Below, in pieces: positions 22,901 to 35,736 of a DNA stretch of 64,000 nt (position 1 is its first letter; every line of letters begins with the position of its first letter). The notes beneath the pieces were generated by a model that was not told the DNA's origin, searched no databases, and saw only the letters and a list, made by a program, of their open reading frames with translations. This DNA comes from Ariolimax columbianus (Eukaryota > Mollusca > Gastropoda > Stylommatophora > Arionidae). The position numbers and the translations under genes are program-made. The DNA is taken from contig JAVGWX010000025.1 in assembly GCA_036924085.1 (NCBI GenBank), positions 24,012,752 to 24,076,751 on the forward strand. The letters are read 5' to 3'.

Positions 22901-25816
22901 AGATTGGTTTACTTTGGTTAAGATTGGTTCAGTTTGGTTAAGATTGGTTTAAGTTTGTTAAGATTGGTTTAAGTTTGTTAAGATTCGTTTAGTTTGGTTA
23001 AGATTGGTTTAGTTTGGTTAAGATTAGTTTAGTTTAGTTAAGATTGATTTAGCTTTTTAAATATTGGTTTAGTTTGGTTAAGATTGGTTTTGTTTGGTTT
23101 AGATTGGTTTAGTTTGGTTAAGATTGCTTCAGTTTGGTTAAGATTGGTTTAGTTTTGTTTAGATTAGTTTAGTTTGGTTAAGATTGGTTTAGTTTGGTTA
23201 AGATTGCTTTAGTTTTGTTAAAATTAGTTTAGTTTGGTTAATATTGGTTTAGCTTGGTTAAGATTGGTTTAGTTTGGTTTAGTTTGGTTAAGTTATGTTA
23301 AGCTTGGTTAATTTAGTTAAGATTGGTTTACTTTGGTTAAGATTGGTTTAATTTGGTTAAGATTGGTTTAGTTTGGTTGAGATTGGTTCAGTTTGGTTAA
23401 GATTGGTTTGACTTGGTTAAGATTGGTTTAGTTTGGTTAAGATTGGTTAAGTTTGGTTAAGATAGATTTAGTTTGTTTAAGATTGCTTTAGTTTGGTTAA
23501 GATTGGTTTATTTGGTGAAAATTGCTTTAGTTTGCTGAAGATTTTTTTAGTTTGGTTAAGATTGGTTTAGTTTGGTTAAGATTGGTTTAGTTTGGTTAAG
23601 ATTGGTTTGGCTTGGTTAAGATTGATTTAGTTTGGTTAAGATTGGTTTAATTTGGTTAAAATTGTTTTAGTTTTGTTAAGATTGGTTTAGTTTGGTTAAG
23701 ATTGGTTTGGCTTGGTTAAGATTGATTTAGTTTGGTTAAGATTGGTTTAATTTGGTTAAAATTGTTTTAGTTTGGTTAAGATTGCCTTAGTTTGCTTAAG
23801 ATTTGTTTAGTTTGGTTTAGATTGTTTTAATTTGGTTAAGATTGGTTTATTTTGGTTAAGATTGGTTCAGTTTAGTTAATATTGGTTGAGTTTGGTTATA
23901 AATTTTTCAGATTGTTTAAGATCTGTTTAATTTGGTTAAGATTGGTTTAGTTTGGTTAAGATTAGTTTAGTTTAGTTAAGATTGATTGAGCTTTTTTTAT
24001 ATTGGTCTAGTTTGGTTAAGATTTGTTTAAGTTTGTTAAGATTGGTTTAGTTTAGTTAAGATTTGTTTAGTTTGGTTAAGATTGGTTTAGTTTGGTTAAG
24101 ATTGGTTTAGTTTGGTTAAGATTGGTTTAGTTTGGTTAAAATTGATTTAGTTTGGTTAAGATTTCTTCAGTTTGGTTAAGATTTGTTTAGTTTGGTTAAA
24201 ATTGGTTGAGTTTTGTAAAAATTGGTTTGGTTGGGTTAAGATTGGTTTACTTTGATTAAGATTGGTTTAGTTTGGTTAAAATCTGTTTAGTTTGGTTAAG
24301 ATAGGTTTAGTTTGGTTAAGATTGGTTCAGTTTGGTTAAGATTGGTTTAGTTTCGATAAGATTGGTTTAGTTTTGTTAAGATTCGTTTAGTTTATTTAAG
24401 AATTTTGTTGAGATTGGTTTGTTTTGGTTAAGATTGGTTTAGTTTAGTTAAAATTGGTGTAGTTTGGTTATAAATTTTTTACCTTGTTTAAGATCGGTTT
24501 AATTTGGTTAAGATTGGTTTAGTTTGGTTAAGATTAGTTTAGTTTGGTTAAGATTGGTTCGGCTTGGTTAAGATACGTTTAGTTTTGTTAAGAATAGTTT
24601 AGTTTAGTTAAGAGTGAATTAGCTTTTATAATATAGGTGTAGTTTTGTCAAGATTGGTTTAAATTTGTTAAGAATGGTTTAAATTGGTTTAGATTGTTTT
24701 AATTAGGTTAAGTTTGGTTACGTTTGTTTTAGCTTGGTTAATATTGGTGTAGTTTGGTTATAATTTTTTTAGCTTGTTTAAGATTGGTTTAATTTGGTTA
24801 AGATTGGATTAGTTTGGTTAAGATTAGTTTAGTTTAGTTAAGATTGATTAAGCTTTTTTAATATTGGTCTAGTTTGGTTAAGATTTGTTTAAGTTTGTTA
24901 AGATTTGTTTAGTTTTGTTAAGATTTGTTTAGTTTGGTTAAAATTGGTTTAGTTTTGTAAAAATTGGTTTGGTTGGGTTAATATTGGTTCAGTTTGGTTA
25001 AGATTGGTTTAGTTTCGATAAGATTCGTTTTGTTTTGTTAAGATTCGTTTAGTTTATTTAAGATTGCTTTAGTTTGGTTAAGATTGGATTAGTTTGGTTA
25101 AGATTAGTTTAGTTTAGTTAACATTGAGTAAGCTTTTTTAATATTGGTCTAGTTTGGTCAAGATTGGTTTAAGTTTGTTAAGATTGGTTTAGTTTGATTA
25201 AGATTGGTTTAGTTTGGTTAAGATTAGTTTAGTTTAGTTAAGATTGATTTAGCTTTTTAAATATTGGTTTAGTTTGGTTAAGATTGGTTTTGTTTGGTTT
25301 AGATTGGTTTAGTTTGGTTAAGATTGCTTCAGTTTGGTTAAGATTGGTTTAGTTTTGTTTAGATTAGTTTAGTTTGGTTAAGATTGGTTTAGTTTGGTTA
25401 AAATTGGTTTAGTTTGGTTAAGATTTCTTCAGTTTGGTTAAGATTGGTTTAGTTTTGTTGAGATTGGTTTGTTTGGGTTAAGATTGGTTTAGTTTAGTTA
25501 ATATTGGTGTAGTTTGGTTATAAATTTTTTACCTTGTTTAAGATCGGTTTAATTTGGTTAAGATTGGTTTAGTTTGGTTAAGATTAGTTTAGTTTGGTTA
25601 AGATTGGTTTAGTTTTGTTAAGATTAGTTTAGTTTAGTTAAGATTAAATTAGCTTTTTTAATATTGGTGTAGTTTTGTCAAGATTGGTTTAAATTTGTTA
25701 AGATTGGTTTAGTTTGGTTTTGTTTAGTTAAGATTTGTTTAGTTTGGTTAAAATTGGTTTAGTTTTGTAAAAATTAGTTTGGTTGGGTTAAGATTGGTTT
25801 AGTTTGGTTAAAATCT

Positions 25817-27565
25817 GTTTAGTTTTGTTAAGATTAGTTTAGTTTAGTTTAGTTAAGATTGGATTAGTTTGATTAAGATTAGTTTAGTTTAGTTAACATT
25901 GATTAAGCTTTTTTAATATTGGTCTATTGTGGTCAAGATTGGTTTAAATTTGTTAAGATTGGTTTAGTTTGGTTTATATTGGTTTAGTTTAGTTAAGATT
26001 TGTTTAGTTTGGTTAAAATTGGTTTAGTTTTGTAAAAATTGGTTTGGTTGGGTTAAGATTGGTTTACTTTGGCTAAGTTTGGTTTAGTTTGGTTAAAATC
26101 TGTTTAGTTTTGTTAAGATTGGTTTAGTTTGGTTAAGATTGTTTTAGTTTGGTTAAGAATGGTTTAGTTTCTATAAGATTGGTTTAGTTTAGTTAAGATT
26201 GATTTAGCTTTTTAAATATTGGTTTAGTTTGGTTAAGATTGGTTTAGTTTGGTTAAAATTGGTTTAGTTTGGTTAAGATTTCTTCAGTTTGGTTAAGATT
26301 GGTTTAGTTTTGTTGAGATTGGTTTGTTTTGGTTAAGATTGGTTTAGTTTAGTTAATATTGGTGTAGTTTGGTTATAAATTTTTTACCTTGTTTAAGATC
26401 GGTTTAATTTGGTTAAGATTGGTTTAGTTTGGTTAAGATTAGTTTAGTTTGGTTAAGATTGGTTCGGCTTGGTTAAGATTGGTTTAGTTTTGTTAAGATT
26501 AGTTTAGTTTAACTAAGATTGAATTAACTTTTTTAATATTGGTGTAGTTTTGTCAAGATTGGTTTAAATTTGTTAAGATTGGTTTAGTTTGGTTTAGATT
26601 GGTTTTGTTTAGTTAAGATTGGTTTAGTTTGGTTAAGATTAGTTTAGTTTAGTTAAGATTGATTTAGCTTTTTAAATATTGGTTTAGTTTGATTAAGATT
26701 GGTTTTGTTTGGTTTAGATTGGTTTAGTTTGGTTAAGATTGCTTTAGTTTGGTTAAGATTGGTTTAGTTTTGTTAAGATTAGTTTAGTTTAGTTTAGTTA
26801 AGATTGGATTAGTTTGATTAAGATTAGTTTAGTTTAGTTAACATTGATTAAGCTTTTTTAATATTGGTCTATTGTGGTCAAGATTGGTTTAAATTTGTTA
26901 AGATTGGTTTAGTTTGGTTTATATTGGTTTAGTTTAGTTAAGATTTGTTTAGTTTGGTTAAAATTGGTTTAGTTTTGTAAAAATTGGTTTGGTTGGGTTA
27001 AGATTGGTTTACTTTGGCTAAGTTTGGTTTAGTTTGGTTAAAATCTGTTTAGTTTTGTTAAGATTGGTTTAGTTTGGTTAAGATTGTTTTAGTTTGGTTA
27101 AGAATGGTTTAGTTTCTATAAGATTGGTTTAGTTTAGTTAAGATTGATTTAGCTTTTTAAATATTGGTTTAGTTTGGTTAAGATTGGTTTAGTTTGGTTA
27201 AAATTGGTTTAGTTTGGTTAAGATTTCTTCAGTTTGGTTAAGATTGGTTTAGTTTTGTTGAGATTGGTTTGTTTTGGTTAAGATTGGTTTAGTTTAGTTA
27301 ATATTGGTGTAGTTTGGTTATAAATTTTTTACCTTGTTTAAGATCGGTTTAATTTGGTTAAGATTGGTTTAGTTTGGTTAAGATTAGTTTAGTTTGGTTA
27401 AGATTGGTTCGGCTTGGTTAAGATTGGTTTAGTTTTGTTAAGATTAGTTTAGTTTAACTAAGATTGAATTAACTTTTTTAATATTGGTGTAGTTTTGTCA
27501 AGATTGGTTTAAATTTGTTAAGATTGGTTTAGTTTGGTTTAGATTGGTTTTGTTTAGTTAAGATT
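25817..27565 (+). repeat. Two copies of an 804-bp segment separated by 141 bp (945-bp offset)
   Basis: Copies at about 25817-26620 and 26762-27565. Markers at exact 945-bp spacing: GTCTATTGTGGTC at 25922 and 26867, GGCTAAGTTTGG at 26071 and 27016, GGTTCGGCTTGG at 26461 and 27406. A third copy starts near 29395 (marker at 29500), and an older relative of the GTCTATTGTGG marker is at 20361. Confidence 0.8.
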
Positions 27566-30500
27566 TGTTTAGTTTGGTTAAAATTGGTTTAGTTTTGTAA
27601 AAATTGGTTTGGTTTGGTTAATATTGCTTTAGTTTGGTTAAGATTGCTTTAGTTTGGTTAAGATTGGTTTAGTTTGGTTAAGATTGCTTTAGTTTGGTTA
27701 AGATTGTTTAAGTTTGGTTAAGATTAGTTTATTTAGTTAAGATTGATTTAGCTTTTTTAATATTGGTCTAGTTTGGTGAAGATTGGTTTAGTTTAGTTAA
27801 GATTTGTTTAGTTTGGTTAAGATTGGTTTAGTTTGGTTAAGATTGGTTTAGTTTGGTTAAGATTGGTTTGGCTTGGTTAAGATTTATTTAGTTTGGTTAA
27901 GATTGGTTTAGTTTGGTTGAAATTGATTTAGTTTGGTTAAGTTTGCTTTAGTTTGGTTAAGATTGGTTTATTTGGTTAAGATTGCTTTAGTTTGCTTAAG
28001 ATTTGTTTAGTTTTATTTAGATTGTTTTAATTTGGTTAAGTTTGGTTTAGTTTGGTTACGTTTGTTTTAGCTTGGTTAATATTGGTTATAATTTTTTTAG
28101 CTTGTTTAAAATTGTTTTAATTTGGTTAAGATTGATTTAGTTTGGTTAAGATTGGGTCAGCTTGCTTAAGATTGTTTTAGTTTGGTTAAGACTGGTTTAG
28201 TTTGGTTAAGATTGTTTTAGTTTGGTTAAGATTGGCTTAGTTTGGTTAAGATTAGTTTAGTTTAGTTAAGATTGATTTAGCTTTTTTAATATTGGTCTAA
28301 TTTGGTCAAGATTTGTTTAGTTTAGATAAGATTGGTTTGGCTTGGTTAGAATTGTTTTATTTTGTTTAAGATTGATTTAGTTTGGTTAAGATTAGTTTAG
28401 TTTGGTTAAGATTGGTTCGGCTTGGTTAAGATTGGTTTAGTTTTGTTAAGATTAGTTTAGTTTAGTTAAGATTGAATTAGCCTTTTTAATATTGGTGTAG
28501 TTTTGTCAAGATTGGTTTAAATTTGTTAAGATTGGTTTAGTTTGGTTTAGATTGGTTTTGTTTAGTTAAGATTTGTTTAGTTTGGTTAAAATTGGATTAG
28601 TTTTGTAAAAATTGGTTTGGTTGGGTTAAGATTGGTTTACTTTGGTTAAGATTGGTTTAGTTTGGTTAAAATCTGTTTAGTTTGGTTAAGATTGGTTTAG
28701 TTTGGTTAAGATTGGTTCAGTTTGGTTAAGATTGGTTTAGTTTGGTTAAGATTGCTTCAGTTTGATTAAGATTGGTTTAGTTTGGTTAAGATTAATTTAG
28801 TTTGGTTAAGATTGATTCAGTTTGGTTAAGATTGGTTTAGTTTAGTTAATATTGGTGTAGTTTGGTTAAGATTGGTTTTGTTTGGTTAAGATTGGTTTAG
28901 TTTGGTTAAAATTGGTTTAGTTTGGTTAAGATTAGTTTAGTTTGGTTAAGATTGGTTCGGCTTGGTTAAGATTGGTTTAGTTTTGTTAAGATTAGTTTAG
29001 TTTAGTTAAGATTGGATTAGTTTGGTTAAGATTAGTTTAAATTTGTTAAGATTGGTTTAGTTTGGTTTAGATTGGTTTAGTTTAGTTAAGATTTGTTTAG
29101 TTTGGTTAAAATTGGTTTAGTTTTGTAAAAATTGGTTTGGTTGGGTTAAGATTGGTTTACTTTGGTTAAGATTGGTTCAGTTTGGTTAAGATTGGTTTAA
29201 GTTTGTTAAGATTGGTTTAAGTTTGTTAAGATTCGTTTAGTTTGGTTAAGATTGGTTTAGTTTGGTTAAGATTAGTTTAGTTTAGTTAAGATTGATTTAG
29301 CTTTTTAAATATTGGTTTAGTTTGATTAAGATTGGTTTTGTTTGGTTTAGATTGGTTTAGTTTGGTTAAGATTGCTTTAGTTTGGTTAAGATTGGTTTAG
29401 TTTTGTTAAGATTAGTTTAGTTTAGTTTAGTTAAGATTGGATTAGTTTGATTAAGATTAGTTTAGTTTAGTTAACATTGATTAAGCTTTTTTAATATTGG
29501 TCTATTGTGGTCAAGATTGGTTTAAATTTGTTAAGATTGGTTTAGTTTGGTTTATATTGGTTTAGTTTAGTTAAGATTTGTTTAGTTTGGTTAAAATTGG
29601 TTTAGTTTTGTAAAAATTGGTTTGGTTGGGTTAAGATTGGTTTACTTTGGCTAAGTTTGGTTTAGTTTGGTTAAAATCTGTTTAGTTTTGTTAAGATTGG
29701 TTTAGTTTGGTTAAGATTGTTTTAGTTTGGTTAAGAATGGTTTAGTTTCTATAAGATTGGTTTAGTTTAGTTAAGATTGATTTAGCTTTTTAAATATTGG
29801 TTTAGTTTGGTTAAGATTGGTTTAGTTTGGTTAAAATTGGTTTAGTTTGGTTAAGATTTCTTCAGTTTGGTTAAGATTGGTTTAGTTTTGTTGAGATTGG
29901 TTTGTTTTGGTTAAGATTGGTTTAGTTTAGTTAATATTGGTGTAGTTTGGTTATAAATTTTTTACCTTGTTTAAGATCGGTTTAATTTGGTTAAGATTGG
30001 TTTAGTTTGGTTAAGATTAGTTTAGTTTGGTTAAGATTGGTTCGGCTTGGTTAAGATTGGTTTAGTTTTGTTAAGATTAGTTTAGTTTAACTAAGATTGA
30101 ATTAACTTTTTTAATATTGGTGTAGTTTTGTCAAGATTGGTTTAAATTTGTTAAGATTGGTTTAGTTTGGTTTAGATTGGTTTTGTTTAGTTAAGATTTG
30201 TTTAGTTTGGTTAAAATTGGTTTAGTTTTGTAAAAATTGGTTTGGTTTGGTTAATATTGCTTTAGTTTGGTTAAGATTGCTTTAGTTTGGTTAAGATTGG
30301 TTTAGTTTGGTTAAGATTGCTTTAGTTTGGTTAAGATTGTTTAAGTTTGGTTAAGATTAGTTTATTTAGTTAAGATTGATTTAGCTTTTTTAATATTGGT
30401 CTAGTTTGGTGAAGATTGGTTTAGTTTAGTTAAGATTTGTTTAGTTTGGTTAAGATTGGTTTAGTTTGGTTAAGATTGGTTTAGTTTGGTTAAGATTGGT

Positions 30501-31870
30501 TTGGCTTGGTTAAGATTTATTTAGTTTGGTTAAGATTGGTTTAGTTTGGTTGAAATTGATTTAGTTTGGTTAAGTTTGCTTTAGTTTGGTTAAGATTGGT
30601 TTATTTGGTTAAGATTGCTTTAGTTTGCTTAAGATTTGTTTAGTTTTATTTAGATTGTTTTAATTTGGTTAAGTTTGGTTTAGTTTGGTTACGTTTGTTT
30701 TAGCTTGGTTAATATTGGTTATAATTTTTTTAGCTTGTTTAAAATTGTTTTAATTTGGTTAAGATTGATTTAGTTTGGTTAAGATTGGGTCAGCTTGCTT
30801 AAGATTGTTTTAGTTTGGTTAAGACTGGTTTAGTTTGGTTAAGATTGTTTTAGTTTGGTTAAGATTGGCTTAGTTTGGTTAAGATTAGTTTAGTTTAGTT
30901 AAGATTGATTTAGCTTTTTTAATATTGGTCTAATTTGGTCAAGATTTGTTTAGTTTAGATAAGATTGGTTTGGCTTGGTTAGAATTGTTTTATTTTGTTT
31001 AAGATTGATTTAGTTTGGTTAAGATTAGTTTAGTTTGGTTAAGATTGGTTCGGCTTGGTTAAGATTGGTTTAGTTTAGTTAAGATTGAATTAGCCTTTTT
31101 AATATTGGTGTAGTTTTGTCAAGATTGGTTTAAATTTGTTAAGATTGGTTTAGTTTGGTTTAGATTGGTTTTGTTTAGTTAAGATTTGTTTAGTTTGGTT
31201 AAAATTGGATTAGTTTTGTAAAAATTGGTTTGGTTGGGTTAAGATTGGTTTACTTTGGTTAAGATTGGTTTAGTTTGGTTAAAATCTGTTTAGTTTGGTT
31301 AAGATTGGTTTAGTTTGGTTAAGATTGGTTCAGTTTGGTTAAGATTGGTTTAGTTTGGTTAAGATTGCTTCAGTTTGATTAAGATTGGTTTAGTTTGGTT
31401 AAGATTAATTTAGTTTGGTTAAGATTGATTCAGTTTGGTTAAGATTGGTTTAGTTTAGTTAATATTGGTGTAGTTTGGTTAAGATTGGTTTTGTTTGGTT
31501 AAGATTGGTTTAGTTTGGTTAAAATTGGTTTAGTTTGGTTAAGATTAGTTTAGTTTGGTTAAGATTGGTTCGGCTTGGTTAAGATTGGTTTAGTTTTGTT
31601 AAGATTAGTTTAGTTTAGTTAAGATTGGATTAGTTTTGTTAAGATTAGTTTAAAGTGGTTAAGATTGGTTTAGTTTGGTTTAGATTGGTTTAGTTTAGTT
31701 AAGATTTGTTTAGTTTGGTTAAAATTGGTTTAGTTTTGTAAAAATTGGTTTGGTTGGGTTAAGATTGGTTTACTTTGGTTAAGATTGGTTCAGTTTGGTT
31801 AAGATTGGTTTAAGTTTGTTAAGATTGGTTTAAGTTTGTTAAGATTCGTTTAGTTTGGTTAAGATTGGTT
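26606..31870 (+). repeat. Higher-order repeat of 2633 bp (second copy 2613 bp)
   Basis: Markers: GTCTATTGTGG at 26867 and 29500, GGCTAAGTTTGG at 27016 and 29649, TTATAATTTTTTTAGCTTG at about 28087 and 30720; all are offset 2633. After about 31065 the offset becomes 2613 because the second copy lacks one 20-bp monomer, a clean single-unit loss. The first copy includes the 804-bp segment at 26762-27565. Confidence 0.8.
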
Positions 31871-34800
31871 TAGTTTGGTTAAGATTAGTTTAGTTTAGTT
31901 AAGATTGATTTAGCTTTTTAAATATTGGTTTAGTTTGGTTAAGATTGGTTTTGTTTGGTTTAGATTGGTTTAGTTTGGTTAAGATTGCTTCAGTTTGGTT
32001 AAGATTGGTTTAGTTTTGTTTAGATTAGTTTAGTTTGGTTAAGATTGGTTTAGTTTGGTTAAGATTGCTTTAGTTTTGTTAAAATTAGTTTAGTTTGGTT
32101 AATATTGGTTTAGCTTGGTTAAGATTGGTTTAGTTTGGTTTAGTTTGGTTAAGTTATGTTAAGCTTGGTTAATTTAGTTAAGATTGGTTTACTTTGGTTA
32201 AGATTGGTTTAATTTGGTTAAGATTGGTTTAGTTTGGTTGAGATTGGTTCAGTTTGGTTAAGATTGGTTTGACTTGGTTAAGATTGGTTTAGTTTGGTTA
32301 AGATTGGTTAAGTTTGGTTAAGATAGATTTAGTTTGTTTAAGATTGCTTTAGTTTGGTTAAGATTGGTTTATTTGGTGAAAATTGCTTTAGTTTGCTGAA
32401 GATTTTTTTAGTTTGGTTAAGATTGGTTTAGTTTGGTTAAGATTGGTTTAATTTGGTTAAAATTGTTTTAGTTTGGTTAAGATTGGTTTAGTTTGGTTAA
32501 GATTGGTTTGGCTTGGTTAAGATTGATTTAGTTTGGTTAAGATTGGTTTAATTTGGTTAAAATTGTTTTAGTTTGGTTAAGATTGCCTTAGTTTGCTTAA
32601 GATTTGTTTAGTTTGGTTTAGATTGTTTTAATTTAGTTAAGATTGGTTTATTTTGGTTAAGATTGGTTCAGTTTAGTTAATATTGGTTGAGTTTGGTTAT
32701 ACATTTTTTAGATTGTTTAAGATCAGTTTAATTTGGTTAAGATTGGTTTAGTTTGGTTAAGATTAGTTTAGTTTGGTTAAGATTGGTTTGGCTTGGTTAA
32801 GTTTGGTTTATTTTTGTCAAGATTAGTTTACTTTAGTTAAGATTGAATTACCTTTTTTAATATTGGTGTAGTTTTGTCAAGATTGGTTAAAATTTGTTAA
32901 GATTTGTTTAGTTTGGTTTAGATTGGTTTAGTTTAGTTAAGATTTGTTTAGTTTGGTTAAAATTGGTTGAGTTTTGTAAAAATTGGTTTGGTTTGGTTAA
33001 TATTGCTTTAGTTTGGTTAAGATTGCTTTAGTTTGGTTAAGATTGGTTTAGTTTGGTTAAGATTGCTTTAGTTTGGTTAAGATTGTTTAAGTTTGGTTAA
33101 GATTAGTTTATTTAGTTAAGATTGATTTAGCTTTTTTAATATTGGTCTAGTTTGGTGAAGATTGGTTTAGTTTAGTTAAGATTTGTTTAGTTTGGTTAAG
33201 ATTGGTTTAGTTTGGTTAAGATTGGTTTAGTTTGGTTAAGATTGGTTTGGCTTGGTTAAGATTTATTTAGTTTGGTTAAGATTGGTTTAGTTTGGTTGAA
33301 ATTGATTTAGTTTGGTTAAGTTTGCTTTAGTTTGGTTAAGATTGGTTTATTTGGTTAAGATTGCTTTAGTTTGCTTAAGATTTGTTTAGTTTTATTTAGA
33401 TTGTTTTAATTTGGTTAAGTTTGGTTTAGTTTGGTTACGTTTGTTTTAGCTTGGTTAATATTGGTTATAATTTTTTTAGCTTGTTTAAAATTGTTTTAAT
33501 TTGGTTAAGATTGATTTAGTTTGGTTAAGATTGGGTCAGCTTGCTTAAGATTGTTTTAGTTTGGTTAAGACTGGTTTAGTTTGGTTAAGATTGTTTTAGT
33601 TTGGTTAAGATTGGCTTAGTTTGGTTAAGATTAGTTTAGTTTAGTTAAGATTGATTTAGCTTTTTTAATATTGGTCTAATTTGGTCAAGATTTGTTTAGT
33701 TTAGATAAGATTGGTTTGGCTTGGTTAGAATTGTTTTATTTTGTTTAAGATTGATTTAGTTTGGTTAAGATTAGTTTAGTTTGGTTAAGATTGGTTCGGC
33801 TTGGTTAAGATTGGTTTAGTTTAGTTAAGATTGAATTAGCCTTTTTAATATTGGTGTAGTTTTGTCAAGATTGGTTTAAATTTGTTAAGATTGGTTTAGT
33901 TTGGTTTAGATTGGTTTTGTTTAGTTAAGATTTGTTTAGTTTGGTTAAAATTGGATTAGTTTTGTAAAAATTGGTTTGGTTGGGTTAAGATTGGTTTACT
34001 TTGGTTAAGATTGGTTTAGTTTGGTTAAAATCTGTTTAGTTTGGTTAAGATTGGTTTAGTTTGGTTAAGATTGGTTCAGTTTGGTTAAGATTGGTTTAGT
34101 TTGGTTAAGATTGCTTCAGTTTGATTAAGATTGGTTTAGTTTGGTTAAGATTAATTTAGTTTGGTTAAGATTGATTCAGTTTGGTTAAGATTGGTTTAGT
34201 TTAGTTAATATTGGTGTAGTTTGGTTAAGATTGGTTTTGTTTGGTTAAGATTGGTTTAGTTTGGTTAAAATTGGTTTAGTTTGGTTAAGATTAGTTTAGT
34301 TTGGTTAAGATTGGTTCGGATTGGTTAAGATTGGTTTAGTTTTGTTAAGATTAGTTTAGTTTAGTTAAGATTGGATTAGTTTTGTTAAGATTAGTTTAAA
34401 GTGGTTAAGATTGGTTTAGTTTGGTTTAGATTGGTTTAGTTTAGTTAAGATTTGTTTAGTTTGGTTAAAATTGGTTTAGTTTTGTAAAAATTGGTTTGGT
34501 TGGGTTAAGATTGGTTTACTTTGGTTAAGATTGGTTCAGTTTGGTTAAGATTGGTTTAAGTTTGTTAAGATTGGTTTAAGTTTGTTAAGATTCGTTTAGT
34601 TTGGTTAAGATTGGTTTAGTTTGGTTAAGATTAGTTTAGTTTAGTTAAGATTGATTTAGCTTTTTAAATATTGGTTTAGTTTGGTTAAGATTGGTTTTGT
34701 TTGGTTTAGATTGGTTTAGTTTGGTTAAGATTGCTTCAGTTTGGTTAAGATTGGTTTAGTTTTGTTTAGATTAGTTTAGTTTGGTTAAGATTGGTTTAGT

Positions 34801-35736
34801 TTGGTTAAGATTGCTTTAGTTTTGTTAAAATTAGTTTAGTTTGGTTAATATTGGTTTAGCTTGGTTAAGATTGGTTTAGTTTGGTTTAGTTTGGTTAAGT
34901 TATGTTAAGCTTGGTTAATTTAGTTAAGATTGGTTTACTTTGGTTAAGATTGGTTTAATTTGGTTAAGATTGGTTTAGTTTGGTTGAGATTGGTTCAGTT
35001 TGGTTAAGATTGGTTTGACTTGGTTAAGATTGGTTTAGTTTGGTTAAGATTGGTTAAGTTTGGTTAAGATAGATTTAGTTTGTTTAAGATTGCTTTAGTT
35101 TGGTTAAGATTGGTTTATTTGGTGAAAATTGCTTTAGTTTGCTGAAGATTTTTTTAGTTTGGTTAAGATTGGTTTAGTTTGGTTAAGATTGGTTTAATTT
35201 GGTTAAAATTGTTTTAGTTTGGTTAAGATTGGTTTAGTTTGGTTAAGATTGGTTTGGCTTGGTTAAGATTGATTTAGTTTGGTTAAGATTGGTTTAATTT
35301 GGTTAAAATTGTTTTAGTTTGGTTAAGATTGCCTTAGTTTGCTTAAGATTTGTTTAGTTTGGTTTAGATTGTTTTAATTTAGTTAAGATTGGTTTATTTT
35401 GGTTAAGATTGGTTCAGTTTAGTTAATATTGGTTGAGTTTGGTTATACATTTTTTAGATTGTTTAAGATCAGTTTAATTTGGTTAAGATTGGTTTAGTTT
35501 GGTTAAGATTAGTTTAGTTTGGTTAAGATTGGTTTGGCTTGGTTAAGTTTGGTTTATTTTTGTCAAGATTAGTTTACTTTAGTTAAGATTGAATTACCTT
35601 TTTTAATATTGGTGTAGTTTTGTCAAGATTGGTTAAAATTTGTTAAGATTTGTTTAGTTTGGTTTAGATTGGTTTAGTTTAGTTAAGATTTGTTTAGTTT
35701 GGTTAAAATTGGTTGAGTTTTGTAAAAATTGGTTTG
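30245..35736 (+). repeat. Two tandem copies of a 2746-bp higher-order repeat
   Basis: Copies at about 30245-32990 and 32991-35736. Markers at exact 2746-bp spacing: ATAATTTTTTTAGCTTG at 30721 and 33467, AGTTATGTTAAGCTTGG at 32152 and 34898, TACATTTTTTAGATTG at 32700 and 35446. The AGTTATGTTAAGC marker also appears at 23291, so an older copy of this material lies at about 21.2-23.9 kb. The unit overlaps in content with the 2633-bp repeat, so the two are alternative amplifications of related sequence. Confidence 0.85.
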
